A stretch of 64,000 nucleotides of DNA from Lamprocystis purpurea DSM 4197 (GTDB taxonomy: Bacteria > Pseudomonadota > Gammaproteobacteria > Chromatiales > Chromatiaceae), in NCBI RefSeq assembly GCF_000379525.1, contig NZ_KB902520.1:93024-157023 (forward strand), in the 5' to 3' direction. The first letter of the stretch is position 1; the number at the start of each line of letters is the position of its first letter. Positions 44,720 through 54,091 of the stretch are shown here, one piece after another. The notes under the pieces were generated by a model. The model was not told where the DNA came from. It saw nothing but the letters and a program-made list of their open reading frames with translations, and searched no databases. The position numbers were made by a program, and so were the translations under genes.

Positions 44720-45450
44720 GCATGATCCAGATCGAAAACGTGTCGAAGTGGTATGGCGATTTTCAGGTCCTGACCGACTGCAGCACGCACGTCACTGAGG
44801 GCGAGGTGGTGGTGGTGTGCGGTCCCTCGGGGTCGGGCAAGAGCACGCTGATCCGCTGCGTCAATGGCCTCGAAGCCATACAGCAGGGCCGGATCGTCGT
44901 CAACGGCACCGCGCTCGCGGATCCGACGACCAATCTGTCCAAACTGCGGGCGCACGTCGGTATGGTCTTCCAGAACTTCGAGCTGTTTCCGCACATGAGC
45001 GTCACCGATAACCTGACCATCGCTCAGATCAAGGTGCTCGGCCGCTCGACCGCAGAGGCACTGGCGCGCGGGCTGGCCATGCTCGACCGGGTTGGGCTCA
45101 AGGCACAGGCGTCCAAGTTTCCGGGCGCGCTCTCCGGCGGGCAGCAGCAGCGCGTGGCGATTGCCCGCGCCCTGGCGATGGACCCGATCTGCATGCTGTT
45201 CGACGAACCGACGTCCGCGCTCGATCCGGAGATGGTCAACGAGGTGTTGGATGTCATGGTCGAACTGGCGACCGAGGGCATGACGATGATGTGTGTGACC
45301 CATGAAATGGGGTTTGCCCGCAAGGTGGCGGATCGGGTGATCTTCATGGACCACGGCCGGATCGTCGAGGACGCATCCAAGGACGACTTTTTCGGGACGC
45401 CGCGTGCGGAACGCGCCCAGTTGTTCCTGTCCAAGATCCTTCAGCACTGA
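44716..45450 (+). CDS. gltL: glutamate/aspartate ABC transporter ATPase GltL
   Basis: The 244-residue ATPase has Walker [10 protein letters not shown], signature [15 protein letters not shown], Walker [14 protein letters not shown] and switch VTHEMGFAR, all intact. The start at 44716 overlaps the gltK stop by 4 bp; an upstream ATG (44689) would lie within gltK and is unlikely. It drives import of glutamate/aspartate through GltJK. Confidence 0.93.
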   Translation: MSMIQIENVSKWYGDFQVLTDCSTHVTEGEVVVVCGPSGSGKSTLIRCVNGLEAIQQGRIVVNGTALADPTTNLSKLRAHVGMVFQNFELFPHMSVTDNLTIAQIKVLGRSTAEALARGLAMLDRVGLKAQASKFPGALSGGQQQRVAIARALAMDPICMLFDEPTSALDPEMVNEVLDVMVELATEGMTMMCVTHEMGFARKVADRVIFMDHGRIVEDASKDDFFGTPRAERAQLFLSKILQH

Positions 45451-45561
45451 GCCGATCGGGCCGTCTCCGCGGCCTGTCACGAAGCAGTGGTTCACAAGTG
45501 TCGCTATCCTTCGTATGCTCTGCGTCACCTAGAGTAGTCAACCGAAGCGGGGCTCAAGTTC

Positions 45562-45903
45562 ATGTCATCCTTACCTGTGCATTATCGGGTCGTCGGTGAC
45601 GACGACTATATGCTGGAGATCACGGTCGGCAGCGGCGGTGCTTTTGTGGTCAACAGCGGTGACCACACCAGTCATAAGCCCCGTCACGGTACGTTGGACA
45701 AGGTTCAACAGGAGCGTCTGGCCGCGGTGCTGGCACCTCTGGGCCCGTCACGGGACCATCCGGCCCCAGCGGGTGCTCCCGGTTTCATGGCCGAATTGAC
45801 CCTGGGGGAGGGCGCCGCTGCGCGCGTCTTTCGTTTCTGGGAGGGTGCGCTGGACGAGGAGCCGCAGCTCCAGGCCGCGGTTCGGGAGTTGGAGGTCATC
45901 TGA
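45562..45903 (+). CDS. hypothetical 113-residue protein
   Basis: I do not recognise it. It is small, soluble and acidic, with an N-terminal beta-rich part (YMLEITVGSGGAFVVNSG), a middle PAPAGAPGFMAELTLGEG and a helical end. The pattern of two short beta segments and a closing helix recalls small protease-inhibitor folds, but I cannot support that. It lies between gltL and the heme oxygenase gene, in the same direction, with gaps of over 100 bp on both sides. Confidence 0.5.
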   Translation: MSSLPVHYRVVGDDDYMLEITVGSGGAFVVNSGDHTSHKPRHGTLDKVQQERLAAVLAPLGPSRDHPAPAGAPGFMAELTLGEGAAARVFRFWEGALDEEPQLQAAVRELEVI

Positions 45904-46039
45904 CCCGCGGACGCCGGCCGGCGGTCGTCATGCGCCGCGCCGGATCGAACTTGGATGGGTTTGGCGCGCCCGGCCGTGATGCGATCGGTCCGTGTCGGAT
46001 GATAAACTTGAGCAAATCAGTCTGATGTTGCGTTGATCC

Positions 46040-46696
46040 ATGCAGAAATCTCTCAAGCCTTTCCCGCCCAAGGATGCGCCCGGTCTGGTCGGGGCCTTAC
46101 GGTCGGCGACGGCCGACCTCCATCAGGCGGTGGAGCGGTTACCGGTCATGACCCGACTGACCGCGGCGGCCGCCGACCTGGCGGATTACCGCCGCTATCT
46201 CAGCGCGATGGCGCTGGTCTATGGCGGCCTGGAACCCGGCTTGTTTGCCGCTCTGACGGCCGGTCTCTCGCGACAGTGGGTTGCAGCACTTGGCGTGCGA
46301 CCCAAGTATCCGGCGCTATGCGCGGATCTCGAAGTGAACGGACTGAGTGTACCCGCCAAGGTGCCCATGGTGGTCGTGACCCCTGCCGACGGCACCCCCG
46401 GCTCGCTGGGCACCGCTTTGGGTGGGCTCTACGTGCTGGAGGGAGCGACGCTGGGCGGCCGCCTGATCGTTCGCCAGTTGCGTCGTCAGTTGGGCGGGCA
46501 GTTGATCGGCGCGTCCTTTCTGGACTTTCACGGGGACCAGGCCGCTGCTGCCTGGAAGGGTTTCAGTGGTGCCTTGGAGGGCCTTGCGATGGCGCAATTT
46601 GTCGTGTCCGAGCAGTCGATCGTCGGTGCTCGCGCGGTCTTCGGTCAGGTGTATCGCATCCTTGCGGAGGTTGACATGAGCCCTTGTGAGGCATGA
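46040..46696 (+). CDS. biliverdin-producing heme oxygenase
   Basis: The 218-residue protein opens heme to biliverdin, CO and iron. It shows the proximal-His segment LRSATADLHQAVERL (His near residue 31), and the distal-helix run LYVLEGATLGGRLIVRQL with flexible glycines over the heme face. It is closest in layout to BphO enzymes that sit with bacteriophytochromes. The last four bases overlap the start of the signalling gene that follows (ATGA), so the two products are made together. No phytochrome is seen in the window. Confidence 0.87.
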   Translation: MQKSLKPFPPKDAPGLVGALRSATADLHQAVERLPVMTRLTAAAADLADYRRYLSAMALVYGGLEPGLFAALTAGLSRQWVAALGVRPKYPALCADLEVNGLSVPAKVPMVVVTPADGTPGSLGTALGGLYVLEGATLGGRLIVRQLRRQLGGQLIGASFLDFHGDQAAAAWKGFSGALEGLAMAQFVVSEQSIVGARAVFGQVYRILAEVDMSPCEA

Positions 46697-49600
46697 TGGA
46701 CGCCGACGCAGCGCCGACCCACTACACCGACGAGGCCCCCGCCCAGCCGGAGCAGAAGCCGCACTATATTGCCGGGATCGGTGCCTCCGCCGGCGGACTG
46801 GAGGCCCTGACCTTATTGGTCGGGGCCTTGCCGGCGGGGCTCAACTGCACCTTTGCCATCGTCCAGCACCTCTCGCCGCATTACCGCAGCATGATGGTGG
46901 AGCTGATCGGGCGCGAGACCGCGATGCGGGTCAAGGCCGTGGAGGACGGGGAGGTGCCGTTGCCCGGGGTCATCTACATCGGCCCGCCCAAGTGGAATCT
47001 GTTGCTGCGCAACGGGGTCTTCGCGCTGGTCGAGCCCCGTCCCGATGTGGCTCCCAAGCCCTCGGCCAATCTGTTCCTGAAGTCACTGGCGGACGAGAAG
47101 GGGGAATACGCCATCGGCGTGGTCCTGTCCGGCACCGGCAGCGATGGCGCGGTGGGCATTCGCGCGATCAAGGCCAATGGGGGCATGACCTTTGCCCAGT
47201 CGCCGGACACCGCCAAGTACGCGAGCATGCCGCAGGCGGCGATCAACACGGTGGCGGTGGACTATATTCTGCCGCCCCATACGATCGCTCACGAGATCGC
47301 TCAGTTCGTGCAGCGTGCGCCGGCGGCGCCCGCGACCCCGCCGGACGTGACCGACACCCAGCGGTTCGGCCGACTGCTGCTGGAGGTGCGGCGCTTCACC
47401 AAGATCGATTTCAGCGGCTACAAAGAGACCACGCTGTGGCGGCGGGTGCGGCGGCGGATGGCCACCAACCGCGTCGATACGCTGGAGGAATATCTGGATC
47501 TGGCGGTGGCGCGCCCGGAGGAGTTGGAGAGCCTGGCCAAGGACATCCTGATCTCGGTCACCTCGTTCTTTCGCGACGCGGAGGCCTTCGGGCGTCTGGA
47601 GGCGCATCTCAAGAGCATCCTCGAGGAAAAACCCCAGGGCTCGGAGTTGCGGGTCTGGGTGCCGGGCTGTGCCACCGGCGAGGAAGCCTACACCATCGCC
47701 ATCATCCTGGCCGAGTTGCTGGGCGAGGGGCTGCGCCACCTCAATATCCAGATCTTCGCGACCGACATCGATGTGGACGCGCTCAACATGGCGCGCCGCG
47801 CCACCTTTCCGTCCGCCGCGCTGGGTGAGTTGTCGGCTGAGTTGGTCGCGCGCTATTTCATGCCGGTGGGCGATCAGTACGAGATCGTCAAGCAGGTGCG
47901 CGATCTGGTGGTGTTTGCCCGTCAGGATTTGGTGCTGGACCCGCCGTTCCTGCGCCTCGACCTCATTTCCTGCCGCAACCTGCTGATCTATTTTTCATCG
48001 GAGCTTCAGGCCAAGGTGTTGTCGGTGATGAACTACGCCCTGGCCGACCATGGGCTCCTGTTCCTTGGCCGCTCGGAGAACATCTCCCAACAAGAGACCC
48101 TGTTCGAGCCGGTGGACCCCAAGGCGCGCCTGTTCCGTCCGCGTGGACGCGGCGCCCGAACCCATGTCGCCCGTGCCCTGAACACCCGGTTGGCGGCGAT
48201 CAGCGGCCGTCAGTTGACCGAACCGCGGGTGACGATCAACGCCATCTTCAATCAGCTCGCTTTCGCGGCCTATCTGCCGCCCTCGGTCCTGCTGGACACC
48301 CGGCTGTATGTGATCCATACCTTCGGCGACCTCAAGACCTATATCCAACTGCCGGAGGGCACGCCTCAGCTCGAATTTCCCAACATGCTCGGCAAGGAGT
48401 TGCGCATGGAACTCCTGACTCTGGTCCATTATTCCCGGACCAAGCGCAAGTTGGCGAAGGGCCGCCAGCGCCGGGTCGCCCCCGGCCGCGCCGGGCTGGT
48501 GCGGCTGGCGGTCTATCCTCATCGGCCGCATGAACCGGAGGAAATGTTCCTGGTCAGCTTCGAGCCCGGCGAGGCGACGCGGCGTCCGGGGACGCGCGGT
48601 AATGCCTCCACTTCCAGCGAACGGGTGCTGGAGGACGAACTGATCGCGACTCGCGAGCACCTGCAGACGGTGATCGAGGAGCTGGAAACCAGCAACGAGG
48701 AAATGCAGGCGCTGAACGAGGAGGTCCAGGCCGCCAATGAGGAGTTGCAGGCCAGCAACGAGGAGCTGGAAGCGTCCAACGAGGAGCTGCAGGCCAGCAA
48801 CGAAGAGCTGGTGACCGTCAATCAAGAAATGCTGGTCAAGTCGGCCGAGCTCTCGAGTCTCAATTCGGATTTCGAGAGTGTTCAGAACGCGGTGGAGTTC
48901 CCGCTGCTGGTGCTGGACCCGCAGCTCCAGGTCACCCGCTTCAATGTCGCCGCCCAGCGGGTCCTGGGTTTGAGTCCGGCCAGCCGCGGGCGGCCCTTCG
49001 CCAACCTCAAGCTGCCGCCGGTCTTCGCCGGGTTGCCGGCGGCGACCGAGCAGGTGCTGCATGACGGTGAACCGCTCAACCGCCCGCTGACCGACGGTGC
49101 CACCGATTATCTGCTGCACATCGTCACCTACAGCGACCACCTGGGCGCCTTGCGCGGGGTGGTCGTGGGGCTTGCGGACCAGACCGAGACCGCACGTGCC
49201 GAACGCCAGGCGCGCGAGTTGCAGGGCCGACTCCTAGAGGTCATGGACAACGCGACCTCGCTGTTTGCGGTGAAGGACGCGGCCGGGCGTTACGAGTTCG
49301 CCAATAACCGGTTCCTGAGCTTTTTCGGTCTGACCCTGGAGCAGGTGCGCGGTCGCACCGATTACCAGTTGTTCGACGCGGAACTGGCCGATCGGCTGCG
49401 TGAGGGCGACTTCGAGGTGATGCGGCGCCGGTGTCCGGTCGATCGCGACGAGACCCTGGCGCGCGGTGAGCGTCTCTATTATTTGCGGGTCACCCGTTTC
49501 CCGTTGAAGGATCCCGACGGCAACGTGACCGCCGTTTGTACCCAGGCCGCGGACATCAGCGAACAGCGTGCCGCGCAAGAGGGCCTGCGGCTCGCCGCCA

Positions 49601-51243
49601 ATGTCTTCCATTCGGCGGGCGAGGGCATCTGTGTGACCGATGCCGAGGGCATTCTGATTTCGGTCAATGAGTCATTCACCCGCATCACCGGGTATGCCGC
49701 GGACGAGGTCCTCGGCAGCACCTGCGCCATCCTCAAGTCCGGCCGCCATTCGCCGGAGTTCTACGCCGCGATGTGGGCGGACTTGCGCGGGTGCGGTATC
49801 TGGCAGGGCGAAATCTGGAACCATCGCAAAGACGGCCAACTGATCCCGGAGTGGCTGACCATCAGCGCGGTCCGTGACGAACAGGGGGCGGTGCGCAACT
49901 ATGTCGGCATCTTCAGCGATATCAGTGCGATCAAAGCCTCTCATGAACGGATCGAGCACCTGGCGACCCACGACGAGCTGACGGGTCTGCCCAACCGTAA
50001 CCTGTTCAACGACCGGGTCAAGCACGCCATCGCCCGCGCCGCCCACCGCGGCGAGCAACTGCATGTCGTCTTCGTTGATCTGGACAACTTCAAGGTCATC
50101 AACGACAACCTGGGACACGCCGCCGGCGACGAGCTGCTGCGCGAGGCGGCGCAACGCATCGGTTCCTGCGTGCGTGGCGAGGATACGGTGGCGCGGCTGG
50201 GCGGCGACGAGTTCATCCTGATGCTGGAGGACGCCGACACGGACCTGGTCGCCGCCATGGGTAAGCGCATCCTCGACTTCCTGTCGGCGTCCTACCGGGT
50301 CCAGGGGCGTGATGTCTTCGTCACCGCCAGCCTGGGGGTCAGCAGCTTCCCGGACGACGGACAAGACAGCGAGACCCTGCTCAAGAACGCGGACACCGCC
50401 ATGTACAAGGCCAAGGAGCGGGGAAAGAACCAGCTCCAGTTCTTCTCGGTGGAGATGAAGCTCCACGGCGAGCAGCGCATGGCGATCGAAACCGGGATTC
50501 GCCTGGCGTTGCAGGAGGACCAGTTCACGCTGTTGTTTCAACCGGAAGTGGACCTGGCGAGCGGCCGTATCATCAGCGTCGAGGCGCTGATCCGCTGGAC
50601 CGACGGACCGCTGGGTGAGGTTCCGCCGGCCCATTTCATCGCGGTGGCGGAGCAGTCCGGGCTGATCATCAAAGTCACCGATTGGGTGGTGCGGCGCACC
50701 TTCGCGACCCTGCGGCGATGGGTGGATGCGGGACTGACCGCCGTGCCCGTGTTCGTCAATATCTCCCCCCTGCACTTCCGCAGTGCGGACCTGGCGGCCT
50801 GTCTCGGGACCCAGGCCGAGATTCATGGGGTGAGCCCAGGCTTGATCGGTATCGAAATCACCGAGGGCGCCATCATGGAGGGCAGTGAAAGTACCACGGC
50901 CATCCTGCACAGCCTGCGGGATCAGGGCGTCAAAATCTACGTGGATGACTTCGGTACCGGGTACTCGTCCTTGACTTATCTGAAACGCTACCCTATCGAT
51001 GGGCTGAAGATCGACCGCAGCTTCGTCGACGGCATTGCCGATGATCCCGACGACCAGGCCATCGCCACCGCGGTGATTGGTGTTGCGCGCGCCCTCGGGG
51101 TTGCGGTGGTGGCGGAGGGTGTGGAGACCGAGGCGCAGCGGATCGAGTTGATGGCGCGCGGCTGTACCTTGGCCCAAGGGTTCCTGTTCCACCAGCCCAT
51201 GACCGAGGCGGCACTCGCGTTACTCCTGGAGCGACAGTGCTGA
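46693..51243 (+). CDS. CheB-CheR-PAS-GGDEF-EAL hybrid signalling protein
   Basis: The 1516-residue cytoplasmic protein fuses CheB methylesterase (about 24-205; [25 protein letters not shown]), CheR methyltransferase (about 220-490; [47 protein letters not shown]), a coiled coil of E-L-x-A/T-S-N-E-E repeats (about 645-725), three PAS-like domains (about 730-1090), GGDEF ([11 protein letters not shown] near 1169) and EAL (SVEALIRW near 1296, [20 protein letters not shown]). Both cyclic-di-GMP domains keep catalytic residues. It starts in the heme oxygenase stop. A PAS domain could bind heme or a tetrapyrrole, which would explain the pairing; that is inference. Confidence 0.92.
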   Translation: MMDADAAPTHYTDEAPAQPEQKPHYIAGIGASAGGLEALTLLVGALPAGLNCTFAIVQHLSPHYRSMMVELIGRETAMRVKAVEDGEVPLPGVIYIGPPKWNLLLRNGVFALVEPRPDVAPKPSANLFLKSLADEKGEYAIGVVLSGTGSDGAVGIRAIKANGGMTFAQSPDTAKYASMPQAAINTVAVDYILPPHTIAHEIAQFVQRAPAAPATPPDVTDTQRFGRLLLEVRRFTKIDFSGYKETTLWRRVRRRMATNRVDTLEEYLDLAVARPEELESLAKDILISVTSFFRDAEAFGRLEAHLKSILEEKPQGSELRVWVPGCATGEEAYTIAIILAELLGEGLRHLNIQIFATDIDVDALNMARRATFPSAALGELSAELVARYFMPVGDQYEIVKQVRDLVVFARQDLVLDPPFLRLDLISCRNLLIYFSSELQAKVLSVMNYALADHGLLFLGRSENISQQETLFEPVDPKARLFRPRGRGARTHVARALNTRLAAISGRQLTEPRVTINAIFNQLAFAAYLPPSVLLDTRLYVIHTFGDLKTYIQLPEGTPQLEFPNMLGKELRMELLTLVHYSRTKRKLAKGRQRRVAPGRAGLVRLAVYPHRPHEPEEMFLVSFEPGEATRRPGTRGNASTSSERVLEDELIATREHLQTVIEELETSNEEMQALNEEVQAANEELQASNEELEASNEELQASNEELVTVNQEMLVKSAELSSLNSDFESVQNAVEFPLLVLDPQLQVTRFNVAAQRVLGLSPASRGRPFANLKLPPVFAGLPAATEQVLHDGEPLNRPLTDGATDYLLHIVTYSDHLGALRGVVVGLADQTETARAERQARELQGRLLEVMDNATSLFAVKDAAGRYEFANNRFLSFFGLTLEQVRGRTDYQLFDAELADRLREGDFEVMRRRCPVDRDETLARGERLYYLRVTRFPLKDPDGNVTAVCTQAADISEQRAAQEGLRLAANVFHSAGEGICVTDAEGILISVNESFTRITGYAADEVLGSTCAILKSGRHSPEFYAAMWADLRGCGIWQGEIWNHRKDGQLIPEWLTISAVRDEQGAVRNYVGIFSDISAIKASHERIEHLATHDELTGLPNRNLFNDRVKHAIARAAHRGEQLHVVFVDLDNFKVINDNLGHAAGDELLREAAQRIGSCVRGEDTVARLGGDEFILMLEDADTDLVAAMGKRILDFLSASYRVQGRDVFVTASLGVSSFPDDGQDSETLLKNADTAMYKAKERGKNQLQFFSVEMKLHGEQRMAIETGIRLALQEDQFTLLFQPEVDLASGRIISVEALIRWTDGPLGEVPPAHFIAVAEQSGLIIKVTDWVVRRTFATLRRWVDAGLTAVPVFVNISPLHFRSADLAACLGTQAEIHGVSPGLIGIEITEGAIMEGSESTTAILHSLRDQGVKIYVDDFGTGYSSLTYLKRYPIDGLKIDRSFVDGIADDPDDQAIATAVIGVARALGVAVVAEGVETEAQRIELMARGCTLAQGFLFHQPMTEAALALLLERQC

Positions 51244-52058
51244 TGGTTGATCCGCAGACCCAGGTCCCGGCACCTGCGCCGGAGCGCCTTGCGGGTCCAG
51301 GTGTCGCAGCGCCGATCGTTCCCGCGCAGTGGCGGCTTGGGCTGGGGACCGGGTCGCGCCGGGTCGCGGCCTGGCTGCTGTTTCTGGTGCCGCGGGTCCT
51401 GGGTGCCCTGGCCCTGCTCTCCGCACTGATCGTCGGGGCGCTGCGCTGGGTCGACCCGCCGGTGTCCTCGTTCATGGTGCGTCAGGCCCTGGCCGCCTGG
51501 CGTAACGATCGGCAGGCGCCGGCGTATTACCATACCTGGGTCAGTTGGCGGCAGATCCCGCCGGTGCTGCCGCTGGCCGTCATTGCGGCGGAGGATCAGC
51601 GCTTTGCCGATCACCACGGGTTCGATCCGGTCGAAATCCGTGCCTCGCTGGCGTTATGGCGCCAGGGCCGGGGGCTGCGGGGCGCCAGTACCATCACTCA
51701 GCAGACGGCCAAGAATCTGTTTCTGTGGCCGGGGCGCAGTTGGGTACGCAAAGGACTGGAGGCCTGGTTCACGGCCCTGATCGAAGTGCTTTGGTCCAAG
51801 CAGCGCATTTTGGAGGTTTATCTCAATATCGTCCAGTTCAGTCCCAGTACCTATGGGGTGGGCGCGGCCAGCACGCGCTATTTCAATCGGCCGGTCGAGG
51901 CGATCACACTGAACGAGGCGGCCCTGCTCGCCGCCGTGTTGCCGGCGCCGTCGGCCTTCCGGCTGGAGCGGCCTTCGGTGCGCCTGCAACGCCGGGCCGC
52001 CTGGATCGCCGATCAGATTCCACGGTTGGGTGGTCGCCGGTATCTGGGGCGCTTGTGA
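51243..52058 (+). CDS. mtgA: monofunctional peptidoglycan glycosyltransferase
   Basis: The protein (about 271 residues) is a GT51 transglycosylase that polymerises lipid II. A single membrane helix (about residues 45-70) anchors it; then come AVIAAEDQRFADHHGFD (catalytic Glu), GASTITQQTAKNLFLWPGRS and KQRILEVYLNIVQFS, the family's five-motif core. It lacks a transpeptidase domain, as in MtgA. ATG 51243 overlaps the upstream stop (TGATG); GTG 51237, with GGAG 5 bases before it, is the alternative. Confidence 0.9.
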   Translation: MVDPQTQVPAPAPERLAGPGVAAPIVPAQWRLGLGTGSRRVAAWLLFLVPRVLGALALLSALIVGALRWVDPPVSSFMVRQALAAWRNDRQAPAYYHTWVSWRQIPPVLPLAVIAAEDQRFADHHGFDPVEIRASLALWRQGRGLRGASTITQQTAKNLFLWPGRSWVRKGLEAWFTALIEVLWSKQRILEVYLNIVQFSPSTYGVGAASTRYFNRPVEAITLNEAALLAAVLPAPSAFRLERPSVRLQRRAAWIADQIPRLGGRRYLGRL

Positions 52059-52080
52059 TACAGGACTTGACGGAAATCGC

Positions 52081-52329
52081 CTAGCAGCCTGTCGGACTTA
52101 GCCCCTAGGATTAGGGTATGAGTCAACATAAAGGCTTTTTGTTACTCCACAATCTAACGTAAGGTGATTTCCGCGAAAAATCCAACCCGTAGGAGCCCGC
52201 TTGCGGGCGACGGGTGGGGCACAATGACGCGATTCCGGCAGGTCACGTCGCCCGCAAGCGGGCTCCTACGGAGCTTGATTCTTGATAGCGTCTTATTCGG
52301 AAATCGCCTAAAGTCCGACAGGCTGCTAG
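52081..52329. mobile_element. 249-bp MITE-like element with perfect 19-bp ends
   Basis: CTAGCAGCCTGTCGGACTT at 52081 and its exact inverse at 52311-52329 bound the element. Inside are GGTGATTTCCG/CGGAAATCGCC and CGTAGGAGCCCGCTTGCGGG with its inverse, so the inner part is also palindromic. There is no transposase. A truncated copy lies at 35119-35197. It starts 23 bp after the mtgA stop. Confidence 0.8.
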
Positions 52330-52340
52330 ACACGAACCCA

Positions 52341-52494
52341 ATCGTTGTCGTTGTCGTTGTCGTAATCGAGTTGATGATCCCAGCGAGGATGCGTTGGCCC
52401 CGTGCGTGGCGATCGGAGCCTTTCAAGCCCTTGGCGGCAAGCCCAGGCTGTCTAAACAATTGAAGCACGACAGACAGCGGGCTGCTCATGGCGG
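52341..52494. repeat. GTTGTC-tract repeat, copy C with extended flank
   Basis: ATCGTTGTCGTTGTCGTTGT at 52341 is followed by GGATGCGTTGG, CGTGCGTGGCGATCGGAGCC and GACAGCGGGCTGCTCAT. The last three match the inverse complement of 8480-8595. A further short tract CCGATTACGACAACGACAAC lies at 52643-52663. Confidence 0.6.
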
Positions 52495-52498
52495 CCTC

Positions 52499-52616
52499 GA
52501 TCAAGATTCCGGCCACTTGGGCTCGCCGGGTGCGTAGTCAGGCCATCCTGGCCTGACACCGTCAGGGCTGGAAGCCCTGACTACGCACGCCGCTGGCCGG
52601 GATTACGATCAAAGCC
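52499..52616 (+). repeat. 118-bp inverted repeat, left copy
   Basis: GATCAAGATTCCGGCCACTT at the left end, an inner palindrome TGCGTAGTCAGGCCATCCTG.. with TCAGGGCTGGAAGCCCTGAC, and GGCCGGGATTACGATCAAAG at the right end. The copy at 53943-54060 is its inverse complement with about three changes. The two flank the gene at 52698-53894. Confidence 0.85.
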
Positions 52617-52697
52617 CTCATGCCAAACTTGCATCGTTTTATCCGATTACGACAACGACAACGCAATTTAGGATTGCCCTGAATAGCGCAGCCGAAA

Positions 52698-53894
52698 TCA
52701 GCCACGGATCTTATTCTCGATCCCGGCCAGGTAGAGTTTCAGAAGCTCCGGGCTGCGCGCGGCCAGGACCTTGCGTTGCTGGATGCCGGGGTCGTCGCCG
52801 GTGACTAGGTGGTGCAGCGCGCGGTAGGCGTCACCCGCGGGGTCGGCGGGGGCCAGCTCGGGCGGGACCGCGGCGGCGGTGCCGGGGTCCGCGATCAGGA
52901 GCCAAGCGGGGAAGAGCGAGGTCGTCAAATCCAGGTCCGTGTCGTTGAATTGGCGCCAGAACTGGCTCATCCGGGGGTCCGGCAGCTCCGCGGCGCTCAG
53001 CGTTCGCGCGGCCTCCGCGGGGTGTTCCCAGCACAGGACAGCCCAATCCCGGCAGGCGGCGGCCAGGTCACCCGTGCGCCGACAGGCCCGCGCATGGTCG
53101 ATGCGGTGGTGCGGCCGGCGCTGCCAGTCGGGATCCGCTTCCAGGGCTTGGCGGGCCTGCGCGAAGCGCCCGGCCCGCGCCCAGGCGGTGCTTGCGTGTA
53201 ACCGGGGCGCGGCGGGGTCGAACGGATGCGTTGCCAGATCTTCCGCCAGGGTCACCCACAGCGGGGCCAGGAGGTCGCGTGCACGATGTCCGAGCAGCGC
53301 CTGGGCTTCGGGCTCCAAGGCTTCCAGTTCCGGCAAGCGCTCCGCGGGAGTACGGGAGGGGAGGTCCTCCACCGCCTGGATGAGGCGCAGATAGCGCGGC
53401 AGCTTGGCATGTTTCGGGTCCAGGGCCATCAGCCGGGTCAGGGCGGTGTGGGCGGCGTCGATGCGGCGGCCGGCCAATGCGGCGCGCACCGCATCCTCCA
53501 GGATCTGGAATTGATTGTCCTGGAAGAGATCCAGTTGAATACGGTTGGCCGGCCGCACATAAGCGTGCGCGCAGCCCTGTGCCAGTTGGGTATGCTGACC
53601 AATCGAGAGCATCCGCGGCGCCGCGCCCCAGGCAAGATGCACCAGTGATTCGGCAACCAGGCCCTGCGCGCCGGCGTAGCGGCTCGCCTGTGCCAGCAGA
53701 TCGCTGGCCGCGTTCGCCGGGACGCGCAGCACGCCTTCCAGGTGGGCCGTCAGGCCGAGCCGCCAGGCCTCGTAGTCGGCGTAGGCCAGCAGGTCGCAGG
53801 CGATCAGCAACTCCAGCGGGTCGAGCCGGCCCTGCTCCAGGAGTAACTGGTCCACCAGTGCGATCAGATCGTGCTTCGATAGCGGTTGCGTCAT
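52698..53894 (-). CDS. hypothetical helical-repeat protein
   Basis: I do not recognise the family. The 398-residue protein is helical, with runs typical of TPR-like solenoids (ALTRLMALDPKHAKLPRYL, HASTAWARAGRFAQARQALE, HARACRRTGDLAAACRDWAV). There is no signal peptide or membrane helix. The ATG at 53894 is chosen for its helical N-terminus (MTQPLSKHDLIALVDQLLLE); an upstream GTG-like start is possible and neither has a strong ribosome-binding site. The gene stands alone between 118-bp inverted repeats, so it may be a mobile or recently captured unit. Codon use is like that of its neighbours. Confidence 0.6.
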   Translation of the reverse strand: MTQPLSKHDLIALVDQLLLEQGRLDPLELLIACDLLAYADYEAWRLGLTAHLEGVLRVPANAASDLLAQASRYAGAQGLVAESLVHLAWGAAPRMLSIGQHTQLAQGCAHAYVRPANRIQLDLFQDNQFQILEDAVRAALAGRRIDAAHTALTRLMALDPKHAKLPRYLRLIQAVEDLPSRTPAERLPELEALEPEAQALLGHRARDLLAPLWVTLAEDLATHPFDPAAPRLHASTAWARAGRFAQARQALEADPDWQRRPHHRIDHARACRRTGDLAAACRDWAVLCWEHPAEAARTLSAAELPDPRMSQFWRQFNDTDLDLTTSLFPAWLLIADPGTAAAVPPELAPADPAGDAYRALHHLVTGDDPGIQQRKVLAARSPELLKLYLAGIENKIRG

Positions 53895-53942
53895 GATGAA
53901 TGCGACCACAGCTGTCGGCGGGTGTCATCGGGTCCGTCCGTC

Positions 53943-54060
53943 GGCCTTGATCGTAATCCCGGCCAGCGGCGTGCGTAGTCAGGGCTTCCAGCCCTGAGGG
54001 TGTCAGGCCAGGATGGCCTGACTACGCACCCGGCGAGCCCAAGTGGCTGGAATCTTGATC
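53943..54060 (-). repeat. 118-bp inverted repeat, right copy
   Basis: Inverse complement of 52499-52616: starts GGCCTTGATCGTAATCCCGG, ends GGCTGGAATCTTGATC. Identity is near complete over the whole length. Confidence 0.85.
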
Positions 54061-54091
54061 GAGGTCCGTCTGTCATGTGTCGGATCCCTGG

